This document shows positions 17,858 through 27,005 of a stretch of DNA of 64,000 nucleotides, one piece after another. The stretch is from UBA11475 sp902486425 (GTDB lineage Bacteria > Bacillota > Clostridia > Christensenellales > Borkfalkiaceae). The stretch lies in the NCBI GenBank assembly GCA_902486425.1, contig CABTOK010000007.1, positions 381,014 to 445,013 of the forward strand, given 5' to 3'. The notes beneath the pieces are model-generated. The model did no database searches and was not told the origin of the DNA. It worked only from the letters and a program-made list of their open reading frames with translations. A program made the position numbers and the translations under genes. Numbering within the stretch: position 1 is the stretch's first letter; each line of letters begins with the position of its first letter.

Positions 17858-18566
17858 TTTTCTTTTCCCTTTTCAAAGCCGCTTCCTTTATCTTCTTTTT
17901 AATATCGGAATTGATTCTGAACAAAATCGTAAAAAACACGAATCTGTGTTCCTTCTTTTCGTTTCTGTAAAACCTTTCCTTGATTTCCTGAAGGTTTACG
18001 GCAACGGTATCTGAAACTTTTATAAAAAAATTCTTAATCTTGATACCGAGCTTGAACGAATAGAAAATATCCACGCATAAAAGCGTGTAATAAATCGAAA
18101 TCATCACTATCCAAAATACCGAGCCTTCCGCCTTTCCCAAAAACCATGTAAGAAGCGGCTGCGCAAAAAGATAAAAAGCTATTCCGAGCGCACCCCAGAA
18201 CACGGTAAAAAGCGGACATATGAATCCTTTGTAATTACCCCATCTTTTGGTGTAATCCCAAAGTCTTAACTGCATAAAATGATAAAATAAATATCCCGTT
18301 ACGAGTTCGAGAAGCGTCATAGCTATCGCGATCAATAAAAACATCGCCGTAACCTGTACCCATTTCGCCCCGCAAAAAGATAAATCTATCTTTGTTACGA
18401 AGTATAAAATAACGTTCCCGAAACCATATATCGGGAGCGAGGGTCCGGTAAGAAATCCCGGATTGAAAAGTCTTTTCGCTCTTATGCTTCTGTATACGAG
18501 TTCGAGACACCATCCGCCTATCGCGCCAATCGCGAATACGTACATGAGTTTTACTATAAGGGGCAT
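17796..18566 (-). CDS. CmpB-like putative ABC-transporter type IV membrane protein
   Basis: 256 residues with about five transmembrane helices and a basic, charged tail. The N-terminal GGWCLELVYRSIRAKRLFNPGF and GPSLPIYGFG are the signature of the Pfam family called putative ABC-transporter type IV (CmpB), widespread in Clostridia. Despite the name there is no ATPase or ATP-binding partner nearby, and the function is unknown. The C-terminal 60 residues are Lys/Glu-rich and low-complexity. Its last 62 nt overlap the HD-domain gene. It begins just downstream of the tRNA-Thr terminator, with AAGGAGG before the ATG. Confidence 0.8.
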   Translation of the reverse strand: MPLIVKLMYVFAIGAIGGWCLELVYRSIRAKRLFNPGFLTGPSLPIYGFGNVILYFVTKIDLSFCGAKWVQVTAMFLLIAIAMTLLELVTGYLFYHFMQLRLWDYTKRWGNYKGFICPLFTVFWGALGIAFYLFAQPLLTWFLGKAEGSVFWIVMISIYYTLLCVDIFYSFKLGIKIKNFFIKVSDTVAVNLQEIKERFYRNEKKEHRFVFFTILFRINSDIKKKIKEAALKREKKNDDGVDGKLKIEESGSKEVS

Positions 18567-18616
18567 ATTTCCTCCTTCATCATTCCGCCGATAAAACCGA
18601 AAAAAAACGGTAATAA

Positions 18617-18656
18617 TAAAAAAATTCTCATCGAATCGTCAGCGATCGATGAGAAT
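18617..18656 (-). terminator. Terminator of tRNA-Thr
   Basis: On the minus strand ATTCTCATCGA pairs with TCGATGAGAAT and is followed by a run of seven T. It lies immediately after the CCA end of the tRNA. Confidence 0.85.
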
Positions 18657-18658
18657 TA

Positions 18659-18734
<76 letters not shown>

Positions 18735-18757
18735 GCCTGTTTATCGGCAACGATTGA

Positions 18758-18786
18758 ATTTTATCAAATTAAAAAGTGTTTGTCAA
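18758..18786 (-). promoter_or_regulatory. Consensus promoter of tRNA-Thr
   Basis: TTGACA (18781-18786 on the complement), 17-bp spacer, TAAAAT (18758-18763). The predicted start is about 17 nt before the mature tRNA. Confidence 0.85.
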
Positions 18787-18844
18787 TCCATTATCTTAAA
18801 AAAGTAAAAAATATTTCGAAAATTTTTATTTTAAATCCGCAAAC

Positions 18845-18882
18845 ACGACGGTAAAATCTTGCGGTTTGCCTTTTACCGCCGT
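18845..18882 (-). terminator. Long hairpin downstream of ftsZ
   Basis: ACGGCGGTAAAA and TTTTACCGTCGT form a 12-bp stem with one mismatch around a 14-nt loop; the loop's CCGCAA can instead pair with TTGCGG just downstream. There is no clean T-run, so this is a weak terminator or a structured 3' end. Confidence 0.4.
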
Positions 18883-18917
18883 ATATTTACAGAATTTGTT
18901 TTTATTTTTAATAAATT

Positions 18918-20093
18918 TTACTTCTTTCCGAAAAGCTTGCGCATGAATGCGGGAACGTCTTTCTTCGTCTCTTTGACTTCTTCGACGGGTTCTTCGTTTA
19001 CGGCTTCTGCTTTCGGTTCTTCCGTTACTGTAGCCGTTTTTGCGGGCTGTTCGTCTTTTAACTCGAAATTAAACGGAACGTTCGTCTTTACCGGTTCGGG
19101 TTCGGGCTTTCTCTGATAATTGAATCCTATCGTTTTATCTTCGACAAGCGACGGCGCGAATCCTGTCGCTATAACGGTTATTTTAACGTTTTCGCCTAAA
19201 TTTTCGTCAAACGTCGTACCGAAAATTATATTCGCCGAATCGTCTATAATGCTCTGAACGAGCTTCGCCGCATCGTTTACTTCGCCTATTCCGAGGCTTT
19301 TTCCGCCCGAAACGTTCAATATAACGCCTCTCGCGCCTTCAATCGTGGTTTCGAGAAGCGGACTCGAAACGGCTTGTCTTACTGCTTCGATAATTCTGTT
19401 TTCGCCGCTTGCTATGCCTATTCCCATGTGAGCGAGTCCCTGATTGCGCATAATAGTCGAAACGTCCGCGAAATCGAGATTGATAAGCGACGGAATCGTT
19501 ATAAGATCGACTATGCTGCTTATACCTTGCTTTAAAAGATCGTCTGCTACCTTAAACGCGTCGAAAATGCCCGTGGAAGCGGGTAAGACCTGCAAAAGTT
19601 TGTCATTCGGGATAACGACGAGCGTATCAACGTATTTTTTAAGGTTCGAAAGTCCTTTGTTCGCATTTTCGTTCCTTATTTTACCTTCGAACGAAAACGG
19701 CTTGGTAACCACGGCTACGGTAAGAATACCCATATCTTTAGCAAGTCTTGCAATAACGGGCGCGGCTCCCGTGCCGGTTCCTCCCCCCATGCCCGCAGCG
19801 ATGAAAAGTAAATCGGTTCCTCTTATCGCTTCTACAATCTCATCTTTGGTTTCTTCTGCGGACTTTTCGCCGACTTCGGGATTCGAACCCGCACCGAGAC
19901 CTTTGGTTTCTTCTATTCCTATCTGGATTTTCCTTGAAGCTTTGGATAAATTCAAAGCCTGCAAATCGGTGTTTACCGCTATAAATTCGGCTGAATTCAC
20001 CTGCGCGTCTATCATGCTGTTGACAGCGTTGTTTCCGCCGCCGCCTACGCCTATTACCTTTATCACCGCGCCGCTGTTGTTATCGTAAATCAT
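18918..20093 (-). CDS. ftsZ: Cell division protein FtsZ
   Basis: Tubulin-like GTPase that polymerises into the division ring. The 391 residues contain the nucleotide-binding VIGVGGGGNNAVN (about 13-25), the tubulin signature GGGTGTG (103-109), the T7-loop NLDFADV, then an acidic linker and the C-terminal peptide DVPAFMRKLFGKK used to bind FtsA and other tethers. Length and order are normal. It is the last gene of the dcw block, 17 nt behind ftsA, with AAGGAG before the ATG. The intact C-terminal peptide matters because the neighbouring FtsA appears to lack its membrane anchor. Confidence 0.98.
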   Translation of the reverse strand: MIYDNNSGAVIKVIGVGGGGNNAVNSMIDAQVNSAEFIAVNTDLQALNLSKASRKIQIGIEETKGLGAGSNPEVGEKSAEETKDEIVEAIRGTDLLFIAAGMGGGTGTGAAPVIARLAKDMGILTVAVVTKPFSFEGKIRNENANKGLSNLKKYVDTLVVIPNDKLLQVLPASTGIFDAFKVADDLLKQGISSIVDLITIPSLINLDFADVSTIMRNQGLAHMGIGIASGENRIIEAVRQAVSSPLLETTIEGARGVILNVSGGKSLGIGEVNDAAKLVQSIIDDSANIIFGTTFDENLGENVKITVIATGFAPSLVEDKTIGFNYQRKPEPEPVKTNVPFNFELKDEQPAKTATVTEEPKAEAVNEEPVEEVKETKKDVPAFMRKLFGKK

Positions 20094-20110
20094 AAATGAA
20101 TTATTCTCCT

Positions 20111-21226
20111 TTAATTATTTTCGAGAGCGAGATTCAATACCGAAAGCATCGAGCTGTTTATCGGTTTGTCGTAAAGCGGCAAATCGGGATAAATAACTTC
20201 TACGTTCATATTGAGTCTGCTCGACAAACGTTCTTTCGCGCCCCTTAAATACGTTATTCCTCCGCCGGTCAGCAGAAGCGGCAGATATTCCGGAAATTCC
20301 ATTCTTGTTTTTTTGAAAGAAGCGTCTATTTCTTCCGCAAGTTTATCGAGATTGGCGTTTACTATCCTTTTTACCTTGTTTATGTTAAAGTACATAACGT
20401 CGTCGCCCGAGACTATTTCGTAAACGTCGCCGTCTTTAGCGTCTATCGAAAGACTTGCCTTTCTTTTAACCTTTTCGGCAATATCGAACGGAACGTTGAA
20501 TGCTTCCGTAAGAGCCGCAGTTATCATACCGCCGCCCATATCGAACGAACGTTGATATAAAATTCCGTCGCCCTGTATTACCGTTACCGTCGAAGTAATA
20601 TACCCTACGTCCGCAATGAGAGCTATTCTGTCTCTCGATTCGGGCGATACGAGATACAAAGCTTCAGCAAGAGCCACCGAAACGAATTCGCATTCGTTAA
20701 ATCCTTCGCTTCTTAAAACCGATCTGAAAAACGAAACAAACGAATCGCCGCAAAGAACGTACGAAACTCTTCCTTTAAGCGACACGCTAACCTCTCCTAC
20801 CGCGTCGGGAGTCTTTCTGAAATCGTCGAGTTCGAAAAATATCGGCGAGCGGTTTATTACGGAATATCCCGTCGAATCGCCGCTGAAACCCATTGCATAA
20901 AGTTCGTCGATCTCTTTATCTGTTATCTTTCTTTTTTTATTGAAACTTATCTGCGCGTCTCTTACTATATTTTTCGTAAATCCCGCGGGAACGCCGATAT
21001 AAACGGTTTTCACGGGAGTTTTTCCTTGTTTTACCGTTAAAACGAGCTTTCTTAAAACTTCTTCCGTTTCGGCTTTATCCAAAAATTCTCCGGACAAAAA
21101 TCCCGAATACGCCTGTTCGTTATATCCTTTTATGATAAAAGTTCCGTTTACGCCGCGTTCGCCGACAAATGCCGATATTTTCGAAGACCCTATGTCTATT
21201 ACCGCGACCTGTTCAGAATTCTGCAT
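20111..21226 (-). CDS. ftsA: Cell division protein FtsA, C-terminally short
   Basis: Actin-like ATPase that links FtsZ filaments to the membrane and recruits the septal machinery. Domain 1A starts with AVIDIGSSKISAFVG; the 1C region, the phosphate-2 loop IALIADVGYITSTV and the adenosine motif LLLTGGGITYLRGA are present. The chain stops at 371 residues, right after the terminal actin-fold helix (NSSMLSVLNLALENN). E. coli (420) and B. subtilis (440) FtsA continue with a linker and an amphipathic membrane-targeting helix, which are missing here. The stop is followed by the ftsZ ribosome site, so no extension in frame exists. Located between ftsQ and ftsZ as usual. Confidence 0.95.
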   Translation of the reverse strand: MQNSEQVAVIDIGSSKISAFVGERGVNGTFIIKGYNEQAYSGFLSGEFLDKAETEEVLRKLVLTVKQGKTPVKTVYIGVPAGFTKNIVRDAQISFNKKRKITDKEIDELYAMGFSGDSTGYSVINRSPIFFELDDFRKTPDAVGEVSVSLKGRVSYVLCGDSFVSFFRSVLRSEGFNECEFVSVALAEALYLVSPESRDRIALIADVGYITSTVTVIQGDGILYQRSFDMGGGMITAALTEAFNVPFDIAEKVKRKASLSIDAKDGDVYEIVSGDDVMYFNINKVKRIVNANLDKLAEEIDASFKKTRMEFPEYLPLLLTGGGITYLRGAKERLSSRLNMNVEVIYPDLPLYDKPINSSMLSVLNLALENN

Positions 21227-21316
21227 TATATCCCCTTTGTAACTTTTTGCCCTTTTACGGCAAAATTATCTGTAGTATAAAAAATATTTTTGCTTGTCTT
21301 TTACAAATTCCTTATC

Positions 21317-22117
21317 TTATGCTTCGGAACCGGCCGGCGACCATATAACGGTATACTTCCCGTTTTCATCCTTTTCGCCCAAAGTGATCGTATATTCCGC
21401 TTTTGCGAAATCATCGCTCTGATTATACGCTTCGGTAAGAGCCGTAAGTTTGTTCTTGCCGTCGTTATACACGTCGAAAAGATCGAGAACAACGCTCGTC
21501 TTCGTATAAAAACATATCTCGGTTACCGACGAGGTCGAAAATATTCCGACTTCGTTTATGCAGCCCAGAATATCGACTTGTCCGCAAAGAGTCAAAAGCT
21601 CTGCCGTTATTTTTGCCGAAATATCCTTTCCGGGGTTATCCGAATAACAAAAATATCCGCCGACAACCGGTTCCCCGAAAACGTAGCCGTTCTTGTCTTT
21701 ATCGGTTACCGAAATCCTTACGAGTTCTTTATCGGGAAGGACGTCAGTTTTTTCCAGAACGAAACCTTCCTGCGAGATTATGTAATAATTCTCCCCGTAA
21801 ACGACGTAGTAACCGGCGCGGCGTTCTTTAAGCGAAATCTCTATTTGATCGGGAAATTTCTTTCTGAAAGACACCAGTTCGAAATACGTATCGTCTTTAA
21901 GCATGTCCCTCGTCTTTTTTTCAGAAACGGCAACTATGTTTTTGCCTTTAAGCGTTCTGAGCTTCTGCGTAACGCTTTCCGATCTGCAGGACGAAACTCC
22001 GTATATCGAAAAGGAAACGTCTACGTTCTTTACCGTAAAAAGCGTAAACGCCGCAAAACCGACTATTAAAACGAATACGACGGATATAAAAACCGTCAGA
22101 AGCTTCTTATGTTTCAT
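21317..22117 (-). CDS. ftsQ: Cell division protein FtsQ/DivIB
   Basis: Bitopic membrane protein of the divisome that binds FtsL and FtsB-type partners outside the membrane. The 266 residues show a short basic cytoplasmic tail, one transmembrane helix (about 7-29), then a POTRA-like domain (FTVKNVDVSFSIYGVSS to about residue 100) and an FtsQ beta domain containing YYVVYGENYYIISQEGFVLEKTD. Sequence conservation is low, as usual for this family, but the layout and the position between murA and ftsA make the call firm. It starts 11 nt inside the end of murA, implying coupled translation. Confidence 0.88.
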   Translation of the reverse strand: MKHKKLLTVFISVVFVLIVGFAAFTLFTVKNVDVSFSIYGVSSCRSESVTQKLRTLKGKNIVAVSEKKTRDMLKDDTYFELVSFRKKFPDQIEISLKERRAGYYVVYGENYYIISQEGFVLEKTDVLPDKELVRISVTDKDKNGYVFGEPVVGGYFCYSDNPGKDISAKITAELLTLCGQVDILGCINEVGIFSTSSVTEICFYTKTSVVLDLFDVYNDGKNKLTALTEAYNQSDDFAKAEYTITLGEKDENGKYTVIWSPAGSEA

Positions 22118-23387
22118 TCTCTGTGATATCCGCGCCGAGACTTCTTAATTTCTCGTCAAAATGCGAATAACCCCTTTTTATGTATTCTATGCCCGACACG
22201 GCAGTTTCGCCTTCGGCGTTAAGTCCGGCAAGAACGAGCGCCGCTCCGCTTCTTAAATCGGGAGCGGTAAATTCCGCCGCATACAATCTTTTAACGCCTT
22301 TTATAAAAGCGACGTTGTCCGAAACCTCTATTCTCGCTCCCGCCTTTTTCAGTTCGTTTATATACGAGAAGCGGGATTCGAAGACTGTCTCTTTCACAAA
22401 AGATTCTCCGTCCGAAACGCTGTCCAGAACAGCCGTCTGAGCCTGAAGATCCGTCGGAAATTCCGGAAACGGTCCCGTCGTAAAAGAAAACGCTTTCCGT
22501 TTTCCTTCCGATTTTAAAAATATTATATCATTACCATAGGTAATTTTACAAGTGTTAGACGACAATTTATTCAAAAATACAGGCAAATTTTTCGGATCGA
22601 CGCCTTTCAGTTCGATTTTTCCGCCTGTTATCGCCGCGGCTAAAAGAAATGTTCCGCCCTCTATGCGGTCTCCGATAGCCTTATATTTACCGCCGTGCAG
22701 CTTTTTTACTCCTTCGATAACTATCTCTTTGCTTCCCGCGCCGCTAATTTTAGCGCCCAAAATGTTCAGAAAGTTCTGCAAATCAACTATTTCCGGTTCG
22801 CGCGCCGCGTTTTTAATAACGGTCGTTCCCGAAGAAACAGCCGTTAAAAGCATTATATTTTCGGTAGCCCCTACGCTCGGGAATCCGAGTTTTATTTCTC
22901 CGCCGGTAATTTTATCGGCTTTTGCTTCCATATATTCTTTACATTCGCCGTTTTTACCGACGCTTTTATAAAAGTCGAATTTTATGCCGAGCTTTTCGAA
23001 CGCCGAAATATGTAAATCCACCGGTCTTTTGCCTATTTTGCACCCGCCCGGGAAAGGAATTACCGCCTTTTTAAAACGCGAAAGAAACGCCCCGAGCAGA
23101 AAGACGGAAGCCCTTAACTTTTCCGAAAGTTCTTTGTCCGCAACATACGAGCCGACGGACGACGGATCTATTATCAGGTTCCCTTCTTCTTTTTTTACTT
23201 GCGCACCGGCGTTTTCAAGGAGGTTGCGCATTATGTTTACGTCGGCAATGTCGGGGCATTTTTCTATTATAACGTTTTCATTCGTCATGACCGAAGCCGC
23301 CAAAAAAAGCAGAACGGCGTTTTTAGCGCATTCCGCTTCTATTTTTCCGTCTATAACGTTACCGCCGGTTATTATATACTTTTTCAC
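22107..23387 (-). CDS. murA: UDP-N-acetylglucosamine 1-carboxyvinyltransferase
   Basis: Transfers enolpyruvate from PEP to UDP-GlcNAc, the first committed step of peptidoglycan synthesis. The 426-residue inside-out barrel has the CAKNAVLL substrate lysine-asparagine pair at about 21-22 and the catalytic loop PFPGGCKIGKRPVDLHI with Cys116, the residue attacked by fosfomycin. Firmicutes often have two paralogues (MurA and MurZ); this one is inside dcw, in the place where murG usually lies. Divergence such as EAECAKNA instead of the common SGAKNA suggests a lineage-specific paralogue. The start is GTG with a G-rich ribosome site; the stop overlaps ftsQ. Confidence 0.9.
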   Translation of the reverse strand: MKKYIITGGNVIDGKIEAECAKNAVLLFLAASVMTNENVIIEKCPDIADVNIMRNLLENAGAQVKKEEGNLIIDPSSVGSYVADKELSEKLRASVFLLGAFLSRFKKAVIPFPGGCKIGKRPVDLHISAFEKLGIKFDFYKSVGKNGECKEYMEAKADKITGGEIKLGFPSVGATENIMLLTAVSSGTTVIKNAAREPEIVDLQNFLNILGAKISGAGSKEIVIEGVKKLHGGKYKAIGDRIEGGTFLLAAAITGGKIELKGVDPKNLPVFLNKLSSNTCKITYGNDIIFLKSEGKRKAFSFTTGPFPEFPTDLQAQTAVLDSVSDGESFVKETVFESRFSYINELKKAGARIEVSDNVAFIKGVKRLYAAEFTAPDLRSGAALVLAGLNAEGETAVSGIEYIKRGYSHFDEKLRSLGADITENET

Positions 23388-23466
23388 GCTTTACGCCCCC
23401 GGAATTACTACTGTATTCTATGGCGAAAGCTTAAATAAAGTTACCGGTTGCCGGGTTGATTCACGG

Positions 23467-24627
23467 CTATGACTTTTCCTTGTTCTTCTTCGAAATATTA
23501 TATAAAATTCCGAATTCGGTCATGAATATGATAATCGACGTATTTCCGCTCGAAACGAGCGGAAGCGGAAGTCCCGTCGGCGGTATCGAGCCCGACACGA
23601 CGAGCGCATTTATAACCACTTGTATCCCGAAAATAAGGGTTATCCCGGTAGCGAGAAGATACCCGAACAAATCTTTTGCTCCGGCTGCGATTTTCAGGCC
23701 GCGGAACACGATGAACCCTATAAGCGTAAAAAATGCGATAAGTCCGATAAATCCCGTTTCTTCGCCTATTATAGACAGAATAAAATCCGATTCAGAAAAC
23801 GGTAAAAAAGCGTATTTTTGTCTCGATCCGAATATTCCCGTACCGAACCAACCGCCCGAACCCAGCGCGTAAAGCGATTGTAAAAGCTGATACCCTTCGC
23901 CTTTAGGAGACGCCCACGGGTTCAGAAACGCCGAAAGTCTGTTAAGTCTGTACGGCTCGATAAGTATCAGTCCTATCGCTCCGATAATTGCCGGAATAAG
24001 AATAAATAAAAAGTATTTAAGTTTCATACCCGACGCAAGTAACATCGCAAGCATAAGCAAAGCCACGCAGACGGTAATCGACATGTTAGGCTCTATGATT
24101 ATAAGCCCGCAAAGAAGTCCGCCGTAAATCAAAACAGGCAAAGATCCTTTAAGAGTTCTCGCCTTTTCGGGATTATCCGAAACATATTTAGCGGCAAAAA
24201 CGATAAGAGCGAATTTAGCTGTTTCGGACGGCTGAAAAGTTATCGGCCCCAATCCTATCCAACGTTTCGCCCCGTAATTTTCGACACCCACTCCCGGAAT
24301 AAATATCGCCGCAAGAAGAAGAGGCGCGGCTATTTCTATAAAAATCGCTGCTTTTTTAATCTTTTTGTAATCAAAAACCCCTGCGGCGATCATCCCGGCA
24401 AGACCTAACGCGATACCGATTACCTGCTTTTTTACAAAATAAAACGAATCGTTATAAGTCGCTTTTGCCGAATAACTGCTCGCAGAATATATAAAAACCG
24501 TTCCTATTACCGTTAATAAAACAACGGCGCACACCAGAAACACGTCTCCGCCGAAAAATTTTGTCTTCTCGACTCCTATTTGCGGCTTTTTAGCACGTAA
24601 TCCCTTTAACTCAGCGGTTTTCTTCAT
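23467..24627 (-). CDS. ftsW: Peptidoglycan glycosyltransferase FtsW (SEDS family)
   Basis: Polytopic membrane enzyme that polymerises lipid II glycan strands at the septum with a cognate class B PBP. About ten transmembrane helices span the 386 residues. SEDS signatures are present: YNDSFYFVKKQVIGIALG near the N-terminus, KRWIGLGPITFQPSETAKFALI, GYQLLQSLYALGSGGWFGTGIFGSRQKY and the C-terminal GLPLPLVSSGNTS. It could equally be called SpoVE or RodA by sequence; the dcw context favours FtsW. ATG 24627 was chosen because GGTGG precedes it; a GTG three codons earlier is possible. It overlaps murD by 17 nt. Confidence 0.93.
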   Translation of the reverse strand: MKKTAELKGLRAKKPQIGVEKTKFFGGDVFLVCAVVLLTVIGTVFIYSASSYSAKATYNDSFYFVKKQVIGIALGLAGMIAAGVFDYKKIKKAAIFIEIAAPLLLAAIFIPGVGVENYGAKRWIGLGPITFQPSETAKFALIVFAAKYVSDNPEKARTLKGSLPVLIYGGLLCGLIIIEPNMSITVCVALLMLAMLLASGMKLKYFLFILIPAIIGAIGLILIEPYRLNRLSAFLNPWASPKGEGYQLLQSLYALGSGGWFGTGIFGSRQKYAFLPFSESDFILSIIGEETGFIGLIAFFTLIGFIVFRGLKIAAGAKDLFGYLLATGITLIFGIQVVINALVVSGSIPPTGLPLPLVSSGNTSIIIFMTEFGILYNISKKNKEKS

Positions 24628-25984
24628 TTTTTCCACCGCCGTTATAATCTTTTACCGCTTTTATAAAGGCTTCGCCCCGTTCCGAATAGTTTTTAAAGCA
24701 ATCGAAACTGGAACATGCGGGACTTAATAAAATTGCATCACCGTCATCCGACAAATATTCGGCAAGAGCAATCGCCTTGTAAAAATCTTTTTCGGGGTAA
24801 ACGTCGTAAAATCCGCAACCTATGGCGGATTTTTGCATATGTTCCATCGAATCACCCGTTAAAACCACGCTTTTTACGCTGCTTTTCTTAATTTCGCCGA
24901 ACAACTCTCCGTATTCTTCGCCTTTTTCTTTTCCGCCGAGAATAAGAATCGTCGGCTTTTTTATAGTTCTTATAGCCGAAATCGCCGAATATGTATTCGT
25001 AGCCTTCGAATCGTCGTAAAAATCCCGTCCGGAAATATGCCCGACAAATTCAATGCGGTGTCTTTCTCCTTTATACGAACACAGAACTTCTTCTATGGCG
25101 GAATTATCCGCGCCGAGTATTTTCGCACAGCAAACTGCGGCGAGAACGTTTTCGAGATTGTGTTTTCCCATAAGAGCTATTCTGCTTTCTTCGGTTATCA
25201 TATCGTCGAAGTAGTAGATTTTTCCGTTTTTAAGATAAGCTCCGTCCACTCGTTTTTCGCTCGAAAACCAAATTTTTTTCGCTCTTATTTTATCCGAAAA
25301 CGATAATATATTTTTGTCATCGGCGTTAAGGACGGCGAATTCGCTTTCACGCTGATTAAAGGTTATACGGCTTTTCAGATAAACGTAATTCTGCATCGTA
25401 TAGTGTCTTTCGAGATGATCGGGAGTTATATTCAATACGCAAGATATATGCGGGCAAAAAAGATTGACTGTTTCTAACTGAAAGCTTGATATTTCTGCCA
25501 CGCATAACACATCGTAAGACGATAATCTTTTAATTTTTGAAGTAAACGGTATGCCTACGTTGCCGCAAAGTTCGTGTTTTATTTCCGCGGTATCAAGAAT
25601 TTTATCTATTATCGAAACCGTCGTCGTTTTGCCGTTTGTTCCGGTAACCGCGACTATAGGCGATTTTGTCAAAAGGTATCCGAGTTCTATTTCGCCGATA
25701 ACCCGTTTCCCCGCTTTTTTTGTAAGAACTGCGAGTTCGTGATTAACGGGTATTCCCGGACTTAATACGAGCACGTCGTAGAGCGGAAGCATTTCGGCAA
25801 ACGATCTGTTTAAGACGGGTTTCGCTCCCCTTTTTATAAGTTCGTCGACTTTAGCAGACAAAAACGCATTTTCCGATTCGTCGTAAAGAAAAACCTTCGC
25901 GTTCTCGTCAAGTAGCGCACCCGCTGCGGCGATTCCGCTTTTTGACAGTCCGAAAACCATAAAAATTTGCTTTTTAAAAAACAT
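24611..25984 (-). CDS. murD: UDP-N-acetylmuramoylalanine--D-glutamate ligase
   Basis: Cytoplasmic ATP-dependent ligase adding D-glutamate to UDP-MurNAc-L-Ala. The 457 residues carry an N-terminal Rossmann-like domain (FMVFGLSKSGIAAAGALL), the ATP loop VAVTGTNGKTTTVSII at about 109-124, the central-domain motif ITPDHLERH and the C-terminal YDDSKATNTYSAISA. Length and order are typical. The D-glutamate it uses would come from the glutamate racemase gene 15 kb upstream next to mraZ. AAAGGAAAG precedes the ATG. Confidence 0.96.
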   Translation of the reverse strand: MFFKKQIFMVFGLSKSGIAAAGALLDENAKVFLYDESENAFLSAKVDELIKRGAKPVLNRSFAEMLPLYDVLVLSPGIPVNHELAVLTKKAGKRVIGEIELGYLLTKSPIVAVTGTNGKTTTVSIIDKILDTAEIKHELCGNVGIPFTSKIKRLSSYDVLCVAEISSFQLETVNLFCPHISCVLNITPDHLERHYTMQNYVYLKSRITFNQRESEFAVLNADDKNILSFSDKIRAKKIWFSSEKRVDGAYLKNGKIYYFDDMITEESRIALMGKHNLENVLAAVCCAKILGADNSAIEEVLCSYKGERHRIEFVGHISGRDFYDDSKATNTYSAISAIRTIKKPTILILGGKEKGEEYGELFGEIKKSSVKSVVLTGDSMEHMQKSAIGCGFYDVYPEKDFYKAIALAEYLSDDGDAILLSPACSSFDCFKNYSERGEAFIKAVKDYNGGGKNEENR

Positions 25985-26030
25985 ATCTTTCCTTTATAAG
26001 GCGATGCAACTTAGAATTTACAACCGATTT

Positions 26031-27005
26031 TCACATTACCATCGTAAAAATCACAATCAACGAAACGATAAGCGTAACAATAAAATAATAAAACGCTATT
26101 TTACACTCCGAAACGCCCGAAAGTTCGAGATGATGATGAAGCGGTGCCATTTTGAATATTCTTTTCTTTGTCCTTTTATAATGTAAAACCTGCATAATTA
26201 CTGATATGCCGGACAATACGAACATTATTCCGATAAAAGGAATATAAAGCGAATTACCGGTAAAAACGCATATTCCGCCGAGCAATCCGCCGGTAGCCAG
26301 AGAGCCTGTATCTCCCATGAATATCTTTGCGGGATTAAGATTAAAACACAAAAAACCGCAAAAGCACCCGACCGATAGAGCCGATAGAATCATTATCTCG
26401 TATATATTAACCGTATTATTTTCGACTACGGATTCGATATAAATTATCGCGGCGGCGGCTAAAACGTAAACAATCGAAACTGAAGAAGCCAATCCGTCCA
26501 ACCCGTCAGTCAGATTAACGCAGTTGCTTATCGCTATAAAAACAAACGTTATTATAAAAGCCGACCATATTCCGAGATCTGCTTTTATCTTGGAAAACGG
26601 CATGTAAAATCCTGTAATTCCTTTTTTATAAGCGATAAATCCGTACAGCTCGGATATTACAAAAAGCAGTATCATTTTCTGATACGGTTTTAAGCCTTCG
26701 TTCTTATCGGAAGCTATTTTAAGATAATCGTCTATAAATCCGACAGACATAAATGCTATCGAAATAGTAAGTATTAACCTTGCGTTTTCGTTTTTAGCAC
26801 ATCCAAATAGAACGAATAGCACAAAAAGTGGCAAATATATTATAAATCCCCCGAACGTCGGCGTTCCCGATTTCCCTTTATGAATATAAACATACTCGTA
26901 AATAGGCTGATCGACTCTTTTCTTTTTTAGAACTTTAATAAATACCGCTCCGAACAAAATCGAGAAAAGAAAAGCGGAAACAAACGCTATGATTATCGTT
27001 TTCAA
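26031..27005 (-). CDS. mraY: Phospho-N-acetylmuramoyl-pentapeptide transferase
   Basis: Ten-helix membrane enzyme that moves phospho-MurNAc-pentapeptide from UDP to undecaprenyl phosphate, forming lipid I. The 324 residues contain the family motifs GTPTFGG, VGFIDDYLKI with the Asp pair, CVNLTDGLDGLA with the catalytic Asp, FMGDTGSLATGG and the C-terminal MAPLHHHLELSG. Start is TTG, embedded in the TTGA that also holds the murE stop, an overlap of 4 nt that indicates translational coupling; GGGAG lies just upstream. murF, which normally sits before mraY, is absent. Confidence 0.96.
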   Translation of the reverse strand: MKTIIIAFVSAFLFSILFGAVFIKVLKKKRVDQPIYEYVYIHKGKSGTPTFGGFIIYLPLFVLFVLFGCAKNENARLILTISIAFMSVGFIDDYLKIASDKNEGLKPYQKMILLFVISELYGFIAYKKGITGFYMPFSKIKADLGIWSAFIITFVFIAISNCVNLTDGLDGLASSVSIVYVLAAAAIIYIESVVENNTVNIYEIMILSALSVGCFCGFLCFNLNPAKIFMGDTGSLATGGLLGGICVFTGNSLYIPFIGIMFVLSGISVIMQVLHYKRTKKRIFKMAPLHHHLELSGVSECKIAFYYFIVTLIVSLIVIFTMVM

